Shown here: positions 22,557 to 32,760 of the stretch, in pieces | How the letters are laid out: every line of letters starts with the position of its first letter | Numbering within the stretch: the stretch's first letter is position 1 | Source: Trachythela sp. YZ-2020 | Lineage: Eukaryota > Cnidaria > Anthozoa > Malacalcyonacea > Clavulariidae | Direction: 5' to 3' | Length of the DNA: 64,000 nt | Assembly: GCA_016169945.1 (NCBI GenBank) | Contig: JADLSH010000251.1 | Coordinates: 1 to 64,000 of the forward strand | Translations under genes and position numbers: made by a program | The notes under the pieces: generated by a model | What the model was told of the DNA's origin: nothing | The model's input: only the letters and a program-made list of their open reading frames with translations | Database searches by the model: none

Positions 22557-24390
22557 TTTATACGAAATCTGGACAAAATGGCTAAACATTACCATGGACT
22601 ACGGAAAATGGCGTAGGACTGATGACCACGACGACATAGCCAACACGCCGACCTCCATACATACGTTCCACGAACACATACCTCCCCATGTGTCCCTATA
22701 TTACAATATCTGTGGGACGCCCAGCTCATCCAATATCTATATAGATCATTGGCACGGGGGCATTGACACGGGGGGGGGGCTTTAGGAGGTCATGGCCTTA
22801 AGTTTAGTAAGGAATACTCCAAGTTTGATGTTAAGAAGTTTTTCTTCTCACGGAGTATTGGTATTGCCCACCCACCCCACGTGTCTCCTTATTACCATAT
22901 ATGTAAGACTCACAGTCCATCCAATATCTATATAGAGCATTTTTCAGCTCACGGAGCATTGACATGGGGGAGCCGAACGGAGTATGAACCACTGACTAGG
23001 ATTATTGGAACCAATACTGATATTATAAGGGAGGTCGGACTATAACAGCAGGAATAAGCTCAAAGTACTGAAGTACTTAGTGTGTGTGGGGGGGGGGTCT
23101 ACATGGGGACATTGTTTGGAGAAAATTGTCCGGGGGAAGTTTTCCGGGGTGATTTTGTGTAAAATAGAGAGCGCCCTCTAAATAATTTTCTACTTGATAA
23201 TATCAAGATTGTTTTACAACATGTAACTGTCTATCATGTCTATAATCACTCTAAAAAGTAAAGCATTCCTGTATGTATATGTCATTTAGTACTATAGGGC
23301 GCCCTTTTGTTTGTTTATTTTAATTAATCCCCCCTAATTAATTAACATGCACTATTTGTTCCGTGGATTTTGTATTGCATAGGAACATGGGGTATAACGG
23401 AACCCCTAACTTTGCGGCCTCCCAGTGTCCCTATCAAATCATACCAGTGTATATTTTAGTGTTTAGTTATTCCTACAACATACATCATAAAGATTGTATT
23501 TCCAAGTCATTACAATCATGATTGTACACCTGTGTCCGGGCTGATATTTGACAAAAACTGAAAATGTTCAAGTGTTCCGTTTTGCCCGATTGCTATATGT
23601 ATAATGTATAATGTGTAATCTTAAAAATATGATGTAGTTAGTATATTTTACTTTTGATTCTCTCTTTAGTCCTATTTTATACGTATTTATGCTCAAGTTA
23701 GTCTTATATAAACATTGTCTACACCAGTAAATAAAAAGGTAAAATCACAAAATATTCATCATACTCGAACCACTGGTCCGTTTTGCCCCATTTGTAAATA
23801 CCGTTCGGCCCCAAATAGCATAGTGAAAAAGTCAACATTTAATCGACGTTCGTAATTTAAATCACAAAATGTGTGGATATTAGTAATTACATATATCACA
23901 TTAGCGTAAATAATGCTTAGGCTAGGTATTTCCATGCACTGTTTTTCAGTAATGGCATAAAAACATAACATGATAATAAACTTAAAACACCATATAATAG
24001 TTTTGTTTAAATATTTACACCATTTCAAATACTCCGTACTATTACAAGTGTTTGTTACCTGCATTATTTTAGACGCTTAACCAACTGACCTTCAAAATGT
24101 GTGACGAGTTCCAAATACGAGATATTGATGAATTCCGTTTTGCCCGGGGGTCCGTTATACCCCATGTTCCCCTACATAATTATAGGCAACATATTTAAAA
24201 TTGGGTGTCCACATGCTGTCGACCATAGAACTTAAAAACTAAGCTTTTTGGCACTTTGTTTGGCCCACGGTCTAGATCTACAATTTATCATATATTTATA
24301 TATTTTTAAACACAATCACTGATTAAAGAGCATGTCGAAAGACGATATTATATGTTTATTTGTTACGTCAGACCAAGTCGTACCTTTATG
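22557..24390. other. Left part of block P2, non-coding
   Basis: Collinear with 4027-5850 and 39334-41190. A minus-strand frame of about 100 codons at 23759-24064 is open here and in P3 but broken in P1, and matches nothing I recognise. Confidence 0.55.
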
Positions 24391-24392
24391 TA

Positions 24393-24701
24393 GGAGAGGT
24401 GCGGTGGCCCAGTGGTTTAGGCTTCGGACTTCGGATCCAAGGATTACTGGTTCGAGTCCCACGCAGGCCATTGCGGTTGTGTCCTTAAGCAAGACACTTT
24501 ATCTCCATTGCTTCTCTCTACCCAGGTGTTAATTGGGTACCTATCGAGATGAATCTATGTCACCGGGCGCTGTTTTAGCTGCTGCCATTGACCTACATTT
24601 GTGGGTTCGACGAGTTCATCAATGACTGGGGAAATGTAAAGCGCTTTGTAACTATAAGAAAAGGCGCTATATAAATCTCACCACATTTACATTTTTACAT
24701 T
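24393..24701 (+). mobile_element. Core-type SINE inserted only in P2
   Basis: The tRNA-like head GTGCGGTGGCCCAGTGGTTT has A box TGGCCCAGTGG and B box GGTTCGAGTCC. A central domain follows (TTGTGTCCTTAAGCAAGACA, CACTTTATCTCC) resembling the V-type conserved SINE domains, and then an AAAGCGCTTTGTAACTATAA / GGCGCTATATAAAT 3' end shared with LINE tails. P1 (near 5855) and P3 (near 41188) run straight through the site as CTTTATGTATATATT. The V-domain assignment is from memory of the motif and is tentative. Confidence 0.8.
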
Positions 24702-24739
24702 TATATATTCTCCAATAGTTTTCTCAACAGTAGACCATG

Positions 24740-25335
24740 TGGCTAATGTCTAGTTCGATGGACTTCGTTCGGGGCGGCAGATTCGCCTCTGCGCGGGTTC
24801 GAGGCCAAGTCAGGGTCGATTTTTTTAATGTTAAAAAGTTCAGTTCTGTTCATTAAATATAACTTCCAACCATCTTCAATCACCAACTGGGCCGTTGGCT
24901 CAACGGCTTCTGCCGTAGGCTCGCAACCTGCTGGTACTCCGATCAGAGGTAGGTGAGGTTTAGTTTTATTACTGAACCAAAGTTTGACCAATACATTTGA
25001 CAGATGTAGGCCTACTATGGACTGGGGCGTCACAGGTTTCTCTTCCCCTTTAGCCTACCGTCCGATTGACTTTGAGAACGACCGGATACCATCTGAGTCT
25101 GGAAGGGGATTCTTCAATTGCGGAGGAAAATGTGTGCGAAGAGGCGCTCCGTCAAGTCGAAGGGTCCTATTATCTGGAAGGGGACTAGCGACTGTGTTCG
25201 AATATAGTCGCGACCTCTCGCAACTGGTGAATGCCTGCCTAAGTTGAGCACATTTTTTGTCTTATTTAGTCTTTGTTGATGTATCTGAGTGAAAGGCACT
25301 CGGGATTAGTAGTACTTCTCATGCACGAGTTCGAT
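24740..25335. other. GC-rich conserved island of block P, copy 2
   Basis: The same island as 5885-6490, with a small insertion (GGCCTA near 25010) and a one-base loss that alter the upstream frame. The core frame to the stop near 25247 stays open. Replacement changes include Ser to Asn, Arg to Cys and Thr to Arg relative to copy 1. No family recognised. Confidence 0.5.
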
Positions 25336-26130
25336 CCACCAATCCCAATTAACATTAAATAAATATTACTACTATTTTTATAGTTAAAATTAATATTAAT
25401 ACAATTATTTTATTATACTTACTATCTAATTCAATTAAAATTTAATTAAATGCGCTTATACACTTGTAAAGGGTAATTATAAATATTACAATACACAAAC
25501 ATTCCTATTGATTATCATATACAAAGTCTCTGTCGCCCAACATATTGCATTTCAGAATTAAAGAAAATGTATAACTGAAACTATTATTATTTAAAACCGG
25601 TGACTAAGTCATAAAAAATGGGGATAGGATGGGGGTGGGGGTGGGGTGTGTGTGGGGGGAGTATTGGAAATTGATTTCCCTAAAGTAGAACTGCCTGAAA
25701 ATATTTTGTGGAAACCGTTAATGAAATCATAATCTTCTTACACTGAGTTTTAAGTTTGACATGCACTCTTGCAGATCAATATTGGCCTATGTACCATGGG
25801 AAAAATATAATAATAGTAATAACTATATAGTCTATATTTTGAGAGGGTTGAAAACTCTGTTGGCAAAAAGCTAGTCTTCTTCGAGGCCCTCTAAAAAGGC
25901 ATTAAAGACTATAGCAATTAATTAAAATAACATCAAATAATGAAATAGCCTACATAATAAAATATCATATAAGTATCATAAAAGTAAGTTAATTTCATAT
26001 AGTCATAAAACAATATCTTAAAATGAGTTATTCAAACATAATCACACTTGATAAGCTACATACTTAGTATTCTTAAGCGATAGTGGTAATCGGTTCCATT
26101 CACCAGTGTTTGATAATCTTTTCATGTGGT
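25335..26130. other. Block P2 AT-rich stretch
   Basis: AT-rich with a GGGGTGGGGGT run near 25630. No gene seen. Matches P1 and P3. Confidence 0.45.
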
Positions 26131-26570
26131 AATCTGTTTTTCCTCCATTAAGAAACAGGTTACCTGTTGAGGTTTGTATTACCCATATATGTAATAACAA
26201 CCATAAATAATGTATTACCAACTATAAATGTAATAAAAGTCAACCATAAATGTATTACCAACCATAAATGTAATACAATCAACCAAAAATGTAATAAAAT
26301 GTTGACCATAAATGTAATATCATTTAAGCCAGCAATGTAATACACTTTCTAACCATAAATGTAATAAAAATCAACCATAGGGGGGGCCTAAATGTAATAA
26401 CAAATCATACACAGAGAATATTTTCTTTCACCAATTTTTGCCTAGTGTACCAAAACTGAAAAAAAATCAAGATAGATTTTTTTCTCTCACCCCACAGACA
26501 ATCAATGGTTAGAGAACCGAAAAAACATACACATAGATTTTCTTCTCTCACCAAAAACATGTAAAAAGTG
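26130..26570 (-). repeat. Inverted copy of the P minisatellites, P2
   Basis: Words such as CAACCATAAATGTAATA and TTTTCTTTCACCAATTTTTG are the reverse complement of the arrays at 27100-27920, giving a large inverted repeat with about 550 bases between the arms. P1 lacks this arm; P3 has it (42650-43080). It was therefore gained, or lost in P1, during the block history. Confidence 0.8.
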
Positions 26571-26649
26571 ATAAAACTTAAAATAAACATAAACAGACGC
26601 CCCCAATACAAGTAGGAGCTACATCGGACATAAATCAGCAAGAAACCGA

Positions 26650-26720
26650 CACTGCAAAATATATTGGCTACACCTGGATTCGAACCGGCGACCGGTTGTA
26701 TAATATAATAATAATAATAA
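26650..26720 (-). repeat. tRNA-like T-arm fragment
   Basis: The minus strand reads CCGGTCGCCGGTTCGAATCC, a good B box, beside an (ATA)n tract. No A box is visible. Counterpart at 43150-43200. Probably a SINE scrap. Confidence 0.45.
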
Positions 26721-27099
26721 TAATAACAATATTTAAAGAGGGTGAGCTCGGTTAGCACAAGTACTAATCTTCCCCGAGGCCCTCATAATAACAGGATACA
26801 TTATAGGGTACTGTAATTATATGACATAATTAAAATGTCAGTTATGCTTTACTATATAGAGCGAGTTGTTATATATATGACGGATGTTTTACACAACGGA
26901 TCATTTATTACAATTAGGATTCACCCTAAATAGATTTGGTACATATATATTTTGGGTCTCGAAATAACTTTTTTGGATCCAAACATGTAAGCCTATGTCC
27001 AAAATTTCGGTCCCAAATATTGGGTTCGAATAAAAATCTTACATTTGTATATATTGTATATGTTTTCCATAGTTGACATTTTGTTTTTGGAGGGAGAAA

Positions 27100-27920
27100 A
27101 GAAAATTATGTATAATAAGTAGTATTGCTGTTGACATTTTTTGAGGTGAGAGAAAAATCTGTTTTATGTTTTTTCGGTTTTCCTAATTTTCATTTTTTGG
27201 TGCGTGACAATATGTATTACCAACTACAAATGTAATCAAAATCAACCATAAATGTATTACCAACCATAAATGGAATACAATCAACCAAAAATGTAATAAA
27301 TTGTCTAAACATAAATGTAATAACAATCAACCATAAATGTAATAAAAATCATAAACATAAAATATTTTCTTTCACCAACATTTTTATCAAGGGTACCAAA
27401 ACCGAAAGAAATCATAAACAGATAATATTTTCTTTCACCAATTTCTGTCTATGGTTATGATTTCTTTCGGTTTTGAAATCCTTGAAGAAAAGAAATGGTG
27501 AAAGAAAACAAATCAATATTTATAATTTTTGTCACTTTTGGTACTGTTGAAAAATATTTGGTGAAGGAAACAAATTCTATGTTTATAATTTTTTCCAGTT
27601 TTGGTACTGTTGAAAAATATTTGGTGAAGGAAAATAATTATATGTTTATGATTTGTTCTGTTTTGCTACAGTTGAAAAAATGGATGACAGAAAATATCTT
27701 ATGTTTATGTTTTTTATTACATTTATGGTTGATTTTTATTACTATGGTTGGTCGAATTAATTAATATATTTATGGTTAAAAAGTGATTACATTCAATGTC
27801 AACATTTTATTCCATTTATGGTTGATTTTATTACATTTATGGTTGGTATTACATTTATGGTTGATATTTATTACATTATGGTTGTATTACATTTTGGGTT
27901 TCTTATTACATTTAGGGGTA
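27100..27920 (+). repeat. Block P2 minisatellites
   Basis: The roughly 80-base unit gives a translated repeat FGTVEKYLVKE in one frame; this is repeat periodicity, not a protein. The ATTACATTTATGGTTG array follows. A short inverted stretch lies inside (27210-27440). Matches 7330-8010. Confidence 0.8.
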
Positions 27921-28205
27921 CTACAAGGTCGACCTAAAATAATGCCCGTGCATGCATTCCACCGGAGTAAACATATCGGTAATATATGAAGATGTGTTCC
28001 AATTTACGGATTTGTAAACTGTATAGTCTCCTTTCGAAATTAATTATTAAATCGTTGCCATCCCAATTGTTTAATCATAGGCTATCTTTAGATCTATCCT
28101 CGACTGTGGCATTAAGTATAATTCTAGAGACTGATTTTTGTAATTTAATTAACCTATGGATTTGTCTTGTATTGTATGTATCCCATATTATACTACTAGC
28201 AGTAG
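27910..28205 (-). pseudogene. LINE-A C-terminal fragment, copy 2
   Basis: Same minus-strand C-terminal coding relic as 8010-8300, here about 260 bases from the RT piece that begins at 28470. Words for a decayed CMHGHYF region and LEDRSKDSL-like text show more drift than copy 1. It marks the 3' coding end of LINE-A in P2. Confidence 0.7.
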
Positions 28206-28470
28206 TCTAAATTACAATCAATTTCAATACCAAATAATTTGTCACAATGTACATTTTACAGGACTGTGTAATTTATATAAACAGATAATACACTGCCATG
28301 ATCCAGAGTGACAATCCTTTACTTTGATCCAATCAACATTGTTTTAGTTTTACTTGCAGTTATTACCAGTTTCATGACATTATATTGACCATTACAATGT
28401 GATTGGACATTCCCCACTATGGATGTATTACTAGATGACAGGATGATTGAACAATAGGTGGTCTTCCAGA
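28205..28470. other. Unassigned spacer in LINE-A copy 2
   Basis: AT-rich; lies between the C-terminal and RT relics, where ORF2 coding sequence would be expected. I can read no convincing protein motif. Confidence 0.4.
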
Positions 28471-29126
28471 TGTTAATCTGTTTGATGGGTAGATGGCACT
28501 TTGGCGAAAAAATAACAAAATCGGTAAATTTCGAAATAAAAAAATAGTTCCCTGATCAATTCCCGAGTTTCTATACCGGCATCGGGAAATTTATTGTAAT
28601 GGCGATTTTTCAGCATGTTGTTATCAATACACCACTTGTTTATTATTATGTGCATCATCGTTTCGTTTCTGGTTACTTTCTAATATATCTTTGCCTGAAA
28701 CATTGAAACCGGTGTTATCGGCATACATATCTGCAGTAGTGTGTGCTAAGCACAGATCCATATCATTTATAAGAATAAAAGTGGGCAACAAATTTACCAA
28801 TATGGTACTCCACATGCTTAATTCACCCATGGTGGAAAGAACACCATCTACACAAGTACTTTGCTGTCTATTTGAAACATATGCTTTAAACCATTGATGA
28901 GAGTTATCTGATAATCCATATAATTTAAGCTTTGGTAGTAAAATATCGTTATTTACTAGATCAAAAGCTTTTCGTAAATCTAGAAAGATTGATCCAATAA
29001 TATGTCCGTAGGCCTATCTATAGCCTTCATTCGGCCATCCGTAATTTTAATAAGTGATGTTTCGCATGAGTGCTTTGTCATATAACCAGATTGAGAAGAA
29101 CGTAAGATAGATAACAACTTGTTGAC
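28470..29126 (-). pseudogene. LINE-A reverse transcriptase core, copy R2
   Basis: Right to left on the minus strand: HSCETSLIKITDG, FLDLRKAF-D-LVNNDILLPK (motif A, frame disturbed), HQWFKAYVSNRQQST, VLSTMGELSMWSTILVNLLP (a ruined PQGSxLGP block), LINDMDLCLAHTT and MYADNTGF. The catalytic YADD has become YADN, and NKWCIDNNMLKN follows as the post-C region. This is the best-preserved middle of LINE-A. It ends at the ORF1-only insertion. Confidence 0.85.
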
Positions 29127-29347
29127 TGGTCCGTCTAAAAGACGCTTCAGTAAGCCAAGTGGCTGGAATGAATAAGTTTCAGGATAATAATCGGATAATT
29201 TGGGTTATGGATGAGATGTAGGAGCCGGTATATAAAAAGAGCATGTGTCGGATTCAGTATCAATAATACGCCGCAAGTAGTCAGGTGCAGGAAGTCAATT
29301 AACGGTGGCATGTGAGGCGGAAACAGTTTTCTCAATGGATGTTCCTC
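29127..29347 (-). other. 3' untranslated part of the ORF1-only element
   Basis: About 220 bases between the ORF1 stop and the target duplication. A 62-codon frame here matches nothing. It ends GCGTCTTTTAGACGGACCA without an A-rich or simple-repeat tail, which is unusual for a LINE end and is why internal deletion cannot be excluded. Confidence 0.6.
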
Positions 29348-30687
29348 TCAGCAGGGGCTGGCGAAGGTGTAACATTGGATGTCTAGGTGTCTCCGCGCTT
29401 TCTCGATGATACGTTTTCTAGTCGGTAGGGTGTTGTCGTGGGGCGGTAGCATGTCCAAAACGAAGTCCACGATGCCAAACTTGATGTCTGTGAGTTGCTT
29501 CTGTAGGTCTTCGATGAGTAATTCGACGGCATCGTTCCCCTCTTCAACTTTCTGGATTGTGGCCGCATGTGTTGCTCGGAGTGCTGTAGTCTGTTTGTCC
29601 TGTAGTTGTTTGATCTCTTCGATGTTCTTTTCTTGCGTTGTTTTGAATTCCGATGTTTGTTTTTCTTGTAGTTGCTTAATTTCTTCAATGTTGTTTTCTT
29701 GTTTGTCTTCGATGAGTTGCAGTCGTCTGTGCTGTGTTGTTGGCATGTTTTCTGTCTTTGGTGTTTTCGGTGTCTGGACTGGCATTGTAGCGACTGCCTT
29801 CTTGTATGATGAACAACCCTTGTAGCTGGAGGCGTGGCTGCTTGAACAGTTGGCGCACTTCGGGTTGTCGCGGGGTGTAGTGCAGTCTTTTAGTTCATGG
29901 TCTCGTCCACATCTTGTGCATGTTGTCCTGTCTTTACAATCACTGGCGAAGTGACCGTATTTCTGGCAGTTGAAGCATTGTACCGGTGCCTTCTTGGCCA
30001 CAAGTGGTTCCAATTGGTACTTGCTGTATCCGATGAAGAGTCCATCAGTCAGTGCTTCGTTGAGGGCATCTTCAGTCAGGAAAATAACGGCCATTTTCCA
30101 TGTCGGTTGTCGGTTGTCGTTGGTCTTGCGGTAAAAGCGTCTGGTATTCTTGATTTGGTAGCCGTTGTTCAGTAAGTCGTTGGTAGTTTCTAGTTCAGTG
30201 ATGCTTGGTGAGATGTGTGTGATGACTGCCTCGTGTTGTCGCGTTGCGGTGAGCTGTGGTGTAGGTATTCTTGATGTGGGTGTAGTTCCGTTGTTGTCAG
30301 TTGGCCAGGTCTTGAGTAGTAGTTGTTGCGATGATTTGTCGAAGGCGGCGATTAGTATATCGTTCGTGCGGGTCGGTCTTGTGTATAGTATCTGGGCGTT
30401 CGGGTGGCAGCGTTCGAGGTATTTCCTCAGCAGGAGCGGGTGTCCGGTGGTGTTGCGGTCAATGCCCGTAACAAGTACAGGGAATCTCGCCTGAGTTGGT
30501 CTTGACTCTGTTCGTTCTTGTCTGGTTGGTTCCCTCTCAGGTTGTCGGTCTTCATTTCCCCCGCTGTCCCCTGTCCGTCTTCGGTCTTCGTCCCTTTTCC
30601 GCACCGTCTTTTCTTCAATCTTCTTCTTCTTGCTTCTGGTCAGTACAAACTTCTCTCGTTCTCCGGATGAGTCTTCTTCACTAGACA
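29127..30687 (-). mobile_element. ORF1-only retroelement, 1561 bp, inserted in LINE-A
   Basis: It is bounded by a 7-base direct duplication TGTTGAC (29120-29126 and 30688-30694). Removing it restores the LINE-A reading (YDYLT...LLSILRSSQSGY) by comparison with R1 and R4. It holds one long ORF1 and about 220 bases of 3' sequence, with no RT, no endonuclease and no poly-A. It is either a 5'- and internally truncated jockey/I-type LINE or a dedicated gag-only non-autonomous element comparable in idea to mammalian HAL1. Its orientation is the same as LINE-A. Confidence 0.85.
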
Positions 30688-30688
30688 T
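29348..30688 (-). CDS. Gag-like ORF1 protein of a jockey/I-type LINE, 446 aa
   Basis: Probably an RNA-binding chaperone that packages LINE RNA into a cytoplasmic ribonucleoprotein. The N-terminal 65 residues are highly charged (SRKKKKIEEK-like basic run, residues 18-40). Residues 66-230 fit the RRM-like region of such proteins. Three zinc knuckles follow: CX2CX4HX4C (238-251), CX2CX3HX4C (257-269) and CX2CX3HX6C (278-292). A predicted coiled coil at about 321-400 contains a duplicated EEIKQLQxKQT. The ORF is uninterrupted. The A of the ATG comes from the target duplication, so the native start may lie upstream in a full element. Family assignment rests on the knuckle triplet. Confidence 0.85.
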   Translation of the reverse strand: MSSEEDSSGEREKFVLTRSKKKKIEEKTVRKRDEDRRRTGDSGGNEDRQPEREPTRQERTESRPTQARFPVLVTGIDRNTTGHPLLLRKYLERCHPNAQILYTRPTRTNDILIAAFDKSSQQLLLKTWPTDNNGTTPTSRIPTPQLTATRQHEAVITHISPSITELETTNDLLNNGYQIKNTRRFYRKTNDNRQPTWKMAVIFLTEDALNEALTDGLFIGYSKYQLEPLVAKKAPVQCFNCQKYGHFASDCKDRTTCTRCGRDHELKDCTTPRDNPKCANCSSSHASSYKGCSSYKKAVATMPVQTPKTPKTENMPTTQHRRLQLIEDKQENNIEEIKQLQEKQTSEFKTTQEKNIEEIKQLQDKQTTALRATHAATIQKVEEGNDAVELLIEDLQKQLTDIKFGIVDFVLDMLPPHDNTLPTRKRIIEKARRHLDIQCYTFASPC

Positions 30689-30694
30689 GTTGAC

Positions 30695-30990
30695 AGGGTT
30701 AAATAGTCATAATAGATAAGAATGCATATGTTTTTCTAAAATCTTTGACAACACCGGCAAAATTGAGATAGGTCTATTATATATAGTTAGACGCGTTTTG
30801 TCTATATATATATGAGAAATGGTATGACTTTTGCAATCTTCCAACGTGATGGAAATGTGTTGCCGTGCAATACATTAATATTAAAATCACCAATAATGAG
30901 AATGTCGCTACAAGTCCTAGTCGGATCAACGCACATTTCAGAAAAGGTACTGTTCCATTCGATCTTGAAATCGGTATGCCTACAACACAT
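30695..30990 (-). pseudogene. LINE-A endonuclease fused to RT by internal deletion, R2
   Basis: An open minus-strand frame (30802-30990) reads SEMCVDPTRTCSDILIIGDF-NINVLHG directly into NTFPSRWKIAKVIPF. The AP-endonuclease GDFN motif is thus joined in frame to the RT motif that normally lies about 1.4 kb downstream in R1. The joint falls at GTGTTGCCGTG near 30858, with short homology to both parents. It lacks linker, SINE and RT motif 0, so it is a deletion derivative, not a working enzyme. Confidence 0.8.
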
Positions 30991-31345
30991 ATTACAAAAA
31001 TAATGTAAGAAAACCTAACCTCAAACAACCATACATTTTATTTCGACTGCTTCACTTTATCCATGTAAAATTGACAATCTGTACCTTCCTATACATTGAC
31101 ACTTTTATACATTATACTCATTCCCATTGATGAATGCATCAACACCTACCAATTATACACCACTCCGACCAATGCCAAATAATATTAAGTTCCAGCTGAA
31201 AACTAGCCGCACCAGGACTCATATCACATTTCCCCATAAACTCTAGAATGGTCGAATTATCCCCAGACAATATACCCGGGAAAATATCCCCTATAGACAA
31301 TTTCGCTTCCGGACAGCTGAGAAAAAAGAAAAAACTGTTCAAGGA
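30990..31345. other. Right end of block R2
   Basis: AT-rich followed by CCCCAGACAATATACCCGG words. It continues unbroken into S2 through CTGTTCAAGGAACTTGG, the empty site for LINE-B. No gene. Confidence 0.6.
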
Positions 31346-31557
31346 ACTTGGTTAGTAAAATCTGAAAAGTATATAATGGGAGTGGTGGTATACAGCCGTA
31401 GCAAATACAAGAATGAATTAAAACAAGATTTGTGCAGTTTTGAAATCTTTGTATTAATTGTTTATTGTATTTGCTATATATATTATAATAGAAAAATGGA
31501 AGCGGTCCATACGCTAAATATAATATTATAAGATACTATAATTATATTATAATATAT

Positions 31558-32085
31558 ATAGTAGCCGCCGTGTTCCAATACTAGTGGTATGGGTTCCGAT
31601 CCAAGGGTTGTGAGTTCGACCCCCCCCCCGCTAGTCGTGTAGTCCTTATGCAGGCGTCAATCGTAATCTTCACCCCACCCCCCTCAAGGGTTCACCCCAG
31701 TTCACAAACTGTGACATTTTATTAGTCACAGATTCACCACGGGTTAGTATTTTGTTAGTTCAAGATTCACCTCAGAAATTTAACCCAACACCAAGATATG
31801 TATATGACATTGTACACAGTTCATATCATGAAGATATTAGTTCAAGATTCACCACATAGCACAAATTCATTAGTCAAAGATTCACGATGCATCCGTTTCT
31901 ATTAGTCAAAGATTCACTGTGAATCTTTGACTAGGCTTGAGGGGTGGGTGTGGGGGGGGGGGGTAGGGTGAAGATTCACATTGATGCCTGCATTAACGTC
32001 AAGAAGAGCATCCGGTCATAAAATGTTACGTTGCGTTCGTAAAAGTCATGGGAAGAAGATAGACGTTAAGCAGCTTCATATTACA
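31558..32085 (+). mobile_element. SINE-C copy in S2, interrupted by MITE-3
   Basis: The SINE head GTATGGGTTCCGATCCAAGG and body AACGTCAAGAAGAGCATCCG are the same as in S1 and S3, but are split by the 344-bp MITE-3 (31649-31992). Downstream the SINE lacks the AAGGCACCGTCTAAGC part. Confidence 0.75.
31649..31992. mobile_element. MITE-3, 344 bp, TTA target duplication
   Basis: TTA (31646-31648) and TTA (31993-31995) flank it. The ends are TGCAGGCGTCAATCGTAATC and, inverted, TGCAGGCATCAATGTGAATC, both continuing CTTCACCC. S1 and S3 show the empty site (TAGTCCTTAACGTC near 45830). Inside are about five repeats of TTAGTCAAAGATTCAC-like words and a perfect hairpin GTCAAAGATTCAC/GTGAATCTTTGAC. A 3-base TTA target and no coding capacity suggest a PIF/Harbinger-type non-autonomous element (inference). 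Confidence 0.85.
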
Positions 32086-32095
32086 TAGCTTGCTT

Positions 32096-32640
32096 ATAAT
32101 ATTATATTAAATGGGAGGAAGGGGACATTGTAGAGGGTACGAGCGATAGGGGAAATATGGGAAAGAAGGTGTGGTCCGGGTGTGGATGGGTTTGATGTGG
32201 ATATGAAGGAGTGGTATGGGTGAGAGAAGGTGAGAAGAGGCAGGGCTGAGAGGAAGCAGAGATGGGAGGGATGGAGGAAAATATCAGGTGACGTCATTTC
32301 AGAGCCAATCTAAACATGTGTTCACATGAGCATGTGCGGGATATGTGGGGCAGAGGGATGGATGTATATGGGATGGGAGGGATATTAATGATTACAGGGA
32401 AATATTGGATGGAATAATTCCCCCATCCACCACGCCCTCTCAACCATCCAGCTCTTGATCATATCTATTCCATACCACCTACTCACCCTATTCGTGTCTT
32501 CCACCCACCCACCCCCTTTAAGTGCCTCACATCTCATTCCTCCCACCCATCCCATTGCAATGCTTGTGTACAGTATAGTGCAGTGATTAAGTGTGGGAAG
32601 CACATCCTACATTAGTAGCTAGTCGTATCATCTGATGGTT
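32096..32640. repeat. Purine-rich tract and C-rich stretch, block T1
   Basis: 32105-32290 is strongly purine-rich on the plus strand (GGGAGGAAGGGGAC, AGAGAAGGTGAGAAGAGG). 32420-32560 is rich in CCACCC. The copy at 63113-63575 is almost identical, including open frames on the minus strand, so the shared frames reflect recent duplication, not selection. Confidence 0.6.
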
Positions 32641-32760
32641 TCTGAATATGACGTAATATTACGTAGGCCAGTCAACAATACTTTCATGGAACGCACTTGT
32701 AACGGCATTTAATATAACGCAGTCAATGCAAATATCGTGTCAGGGACTCTTTAAGTAATA
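32640..32760. other. Short spacer in T1
   Basis: Contains the palindrome TGACGTAATATTACGTAGG near 32650. No gene. Confidence 0.4.

Noticed and set aside
23759..24064. Minus-strand frame of about 100 codons shared by P2 and P3
   Set aside because: Broken in P1, AT-rich and hydrophobic by composition, with no recognisable domain.
24393..24470. Possible functional tRNA gene
   Set aside because: The 5' and 3' ends cannot form an acceptor stem, and the sequence continues into a SINE core; P1 and P3 lack it.
29379..30684. Several plus-strand open frames of 60-150 codons
   Set aside because: They are antisense to the 446-residue ORF1 protein, whose zinc knuckles clearly identify the real strand.
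32094..32297. 67-codon minus-strand frame identical at 63100-63303
   Set aside because: Identity reflects near-identical duplicated DNA over a purine-rich tract; no domain and no independent conservation.
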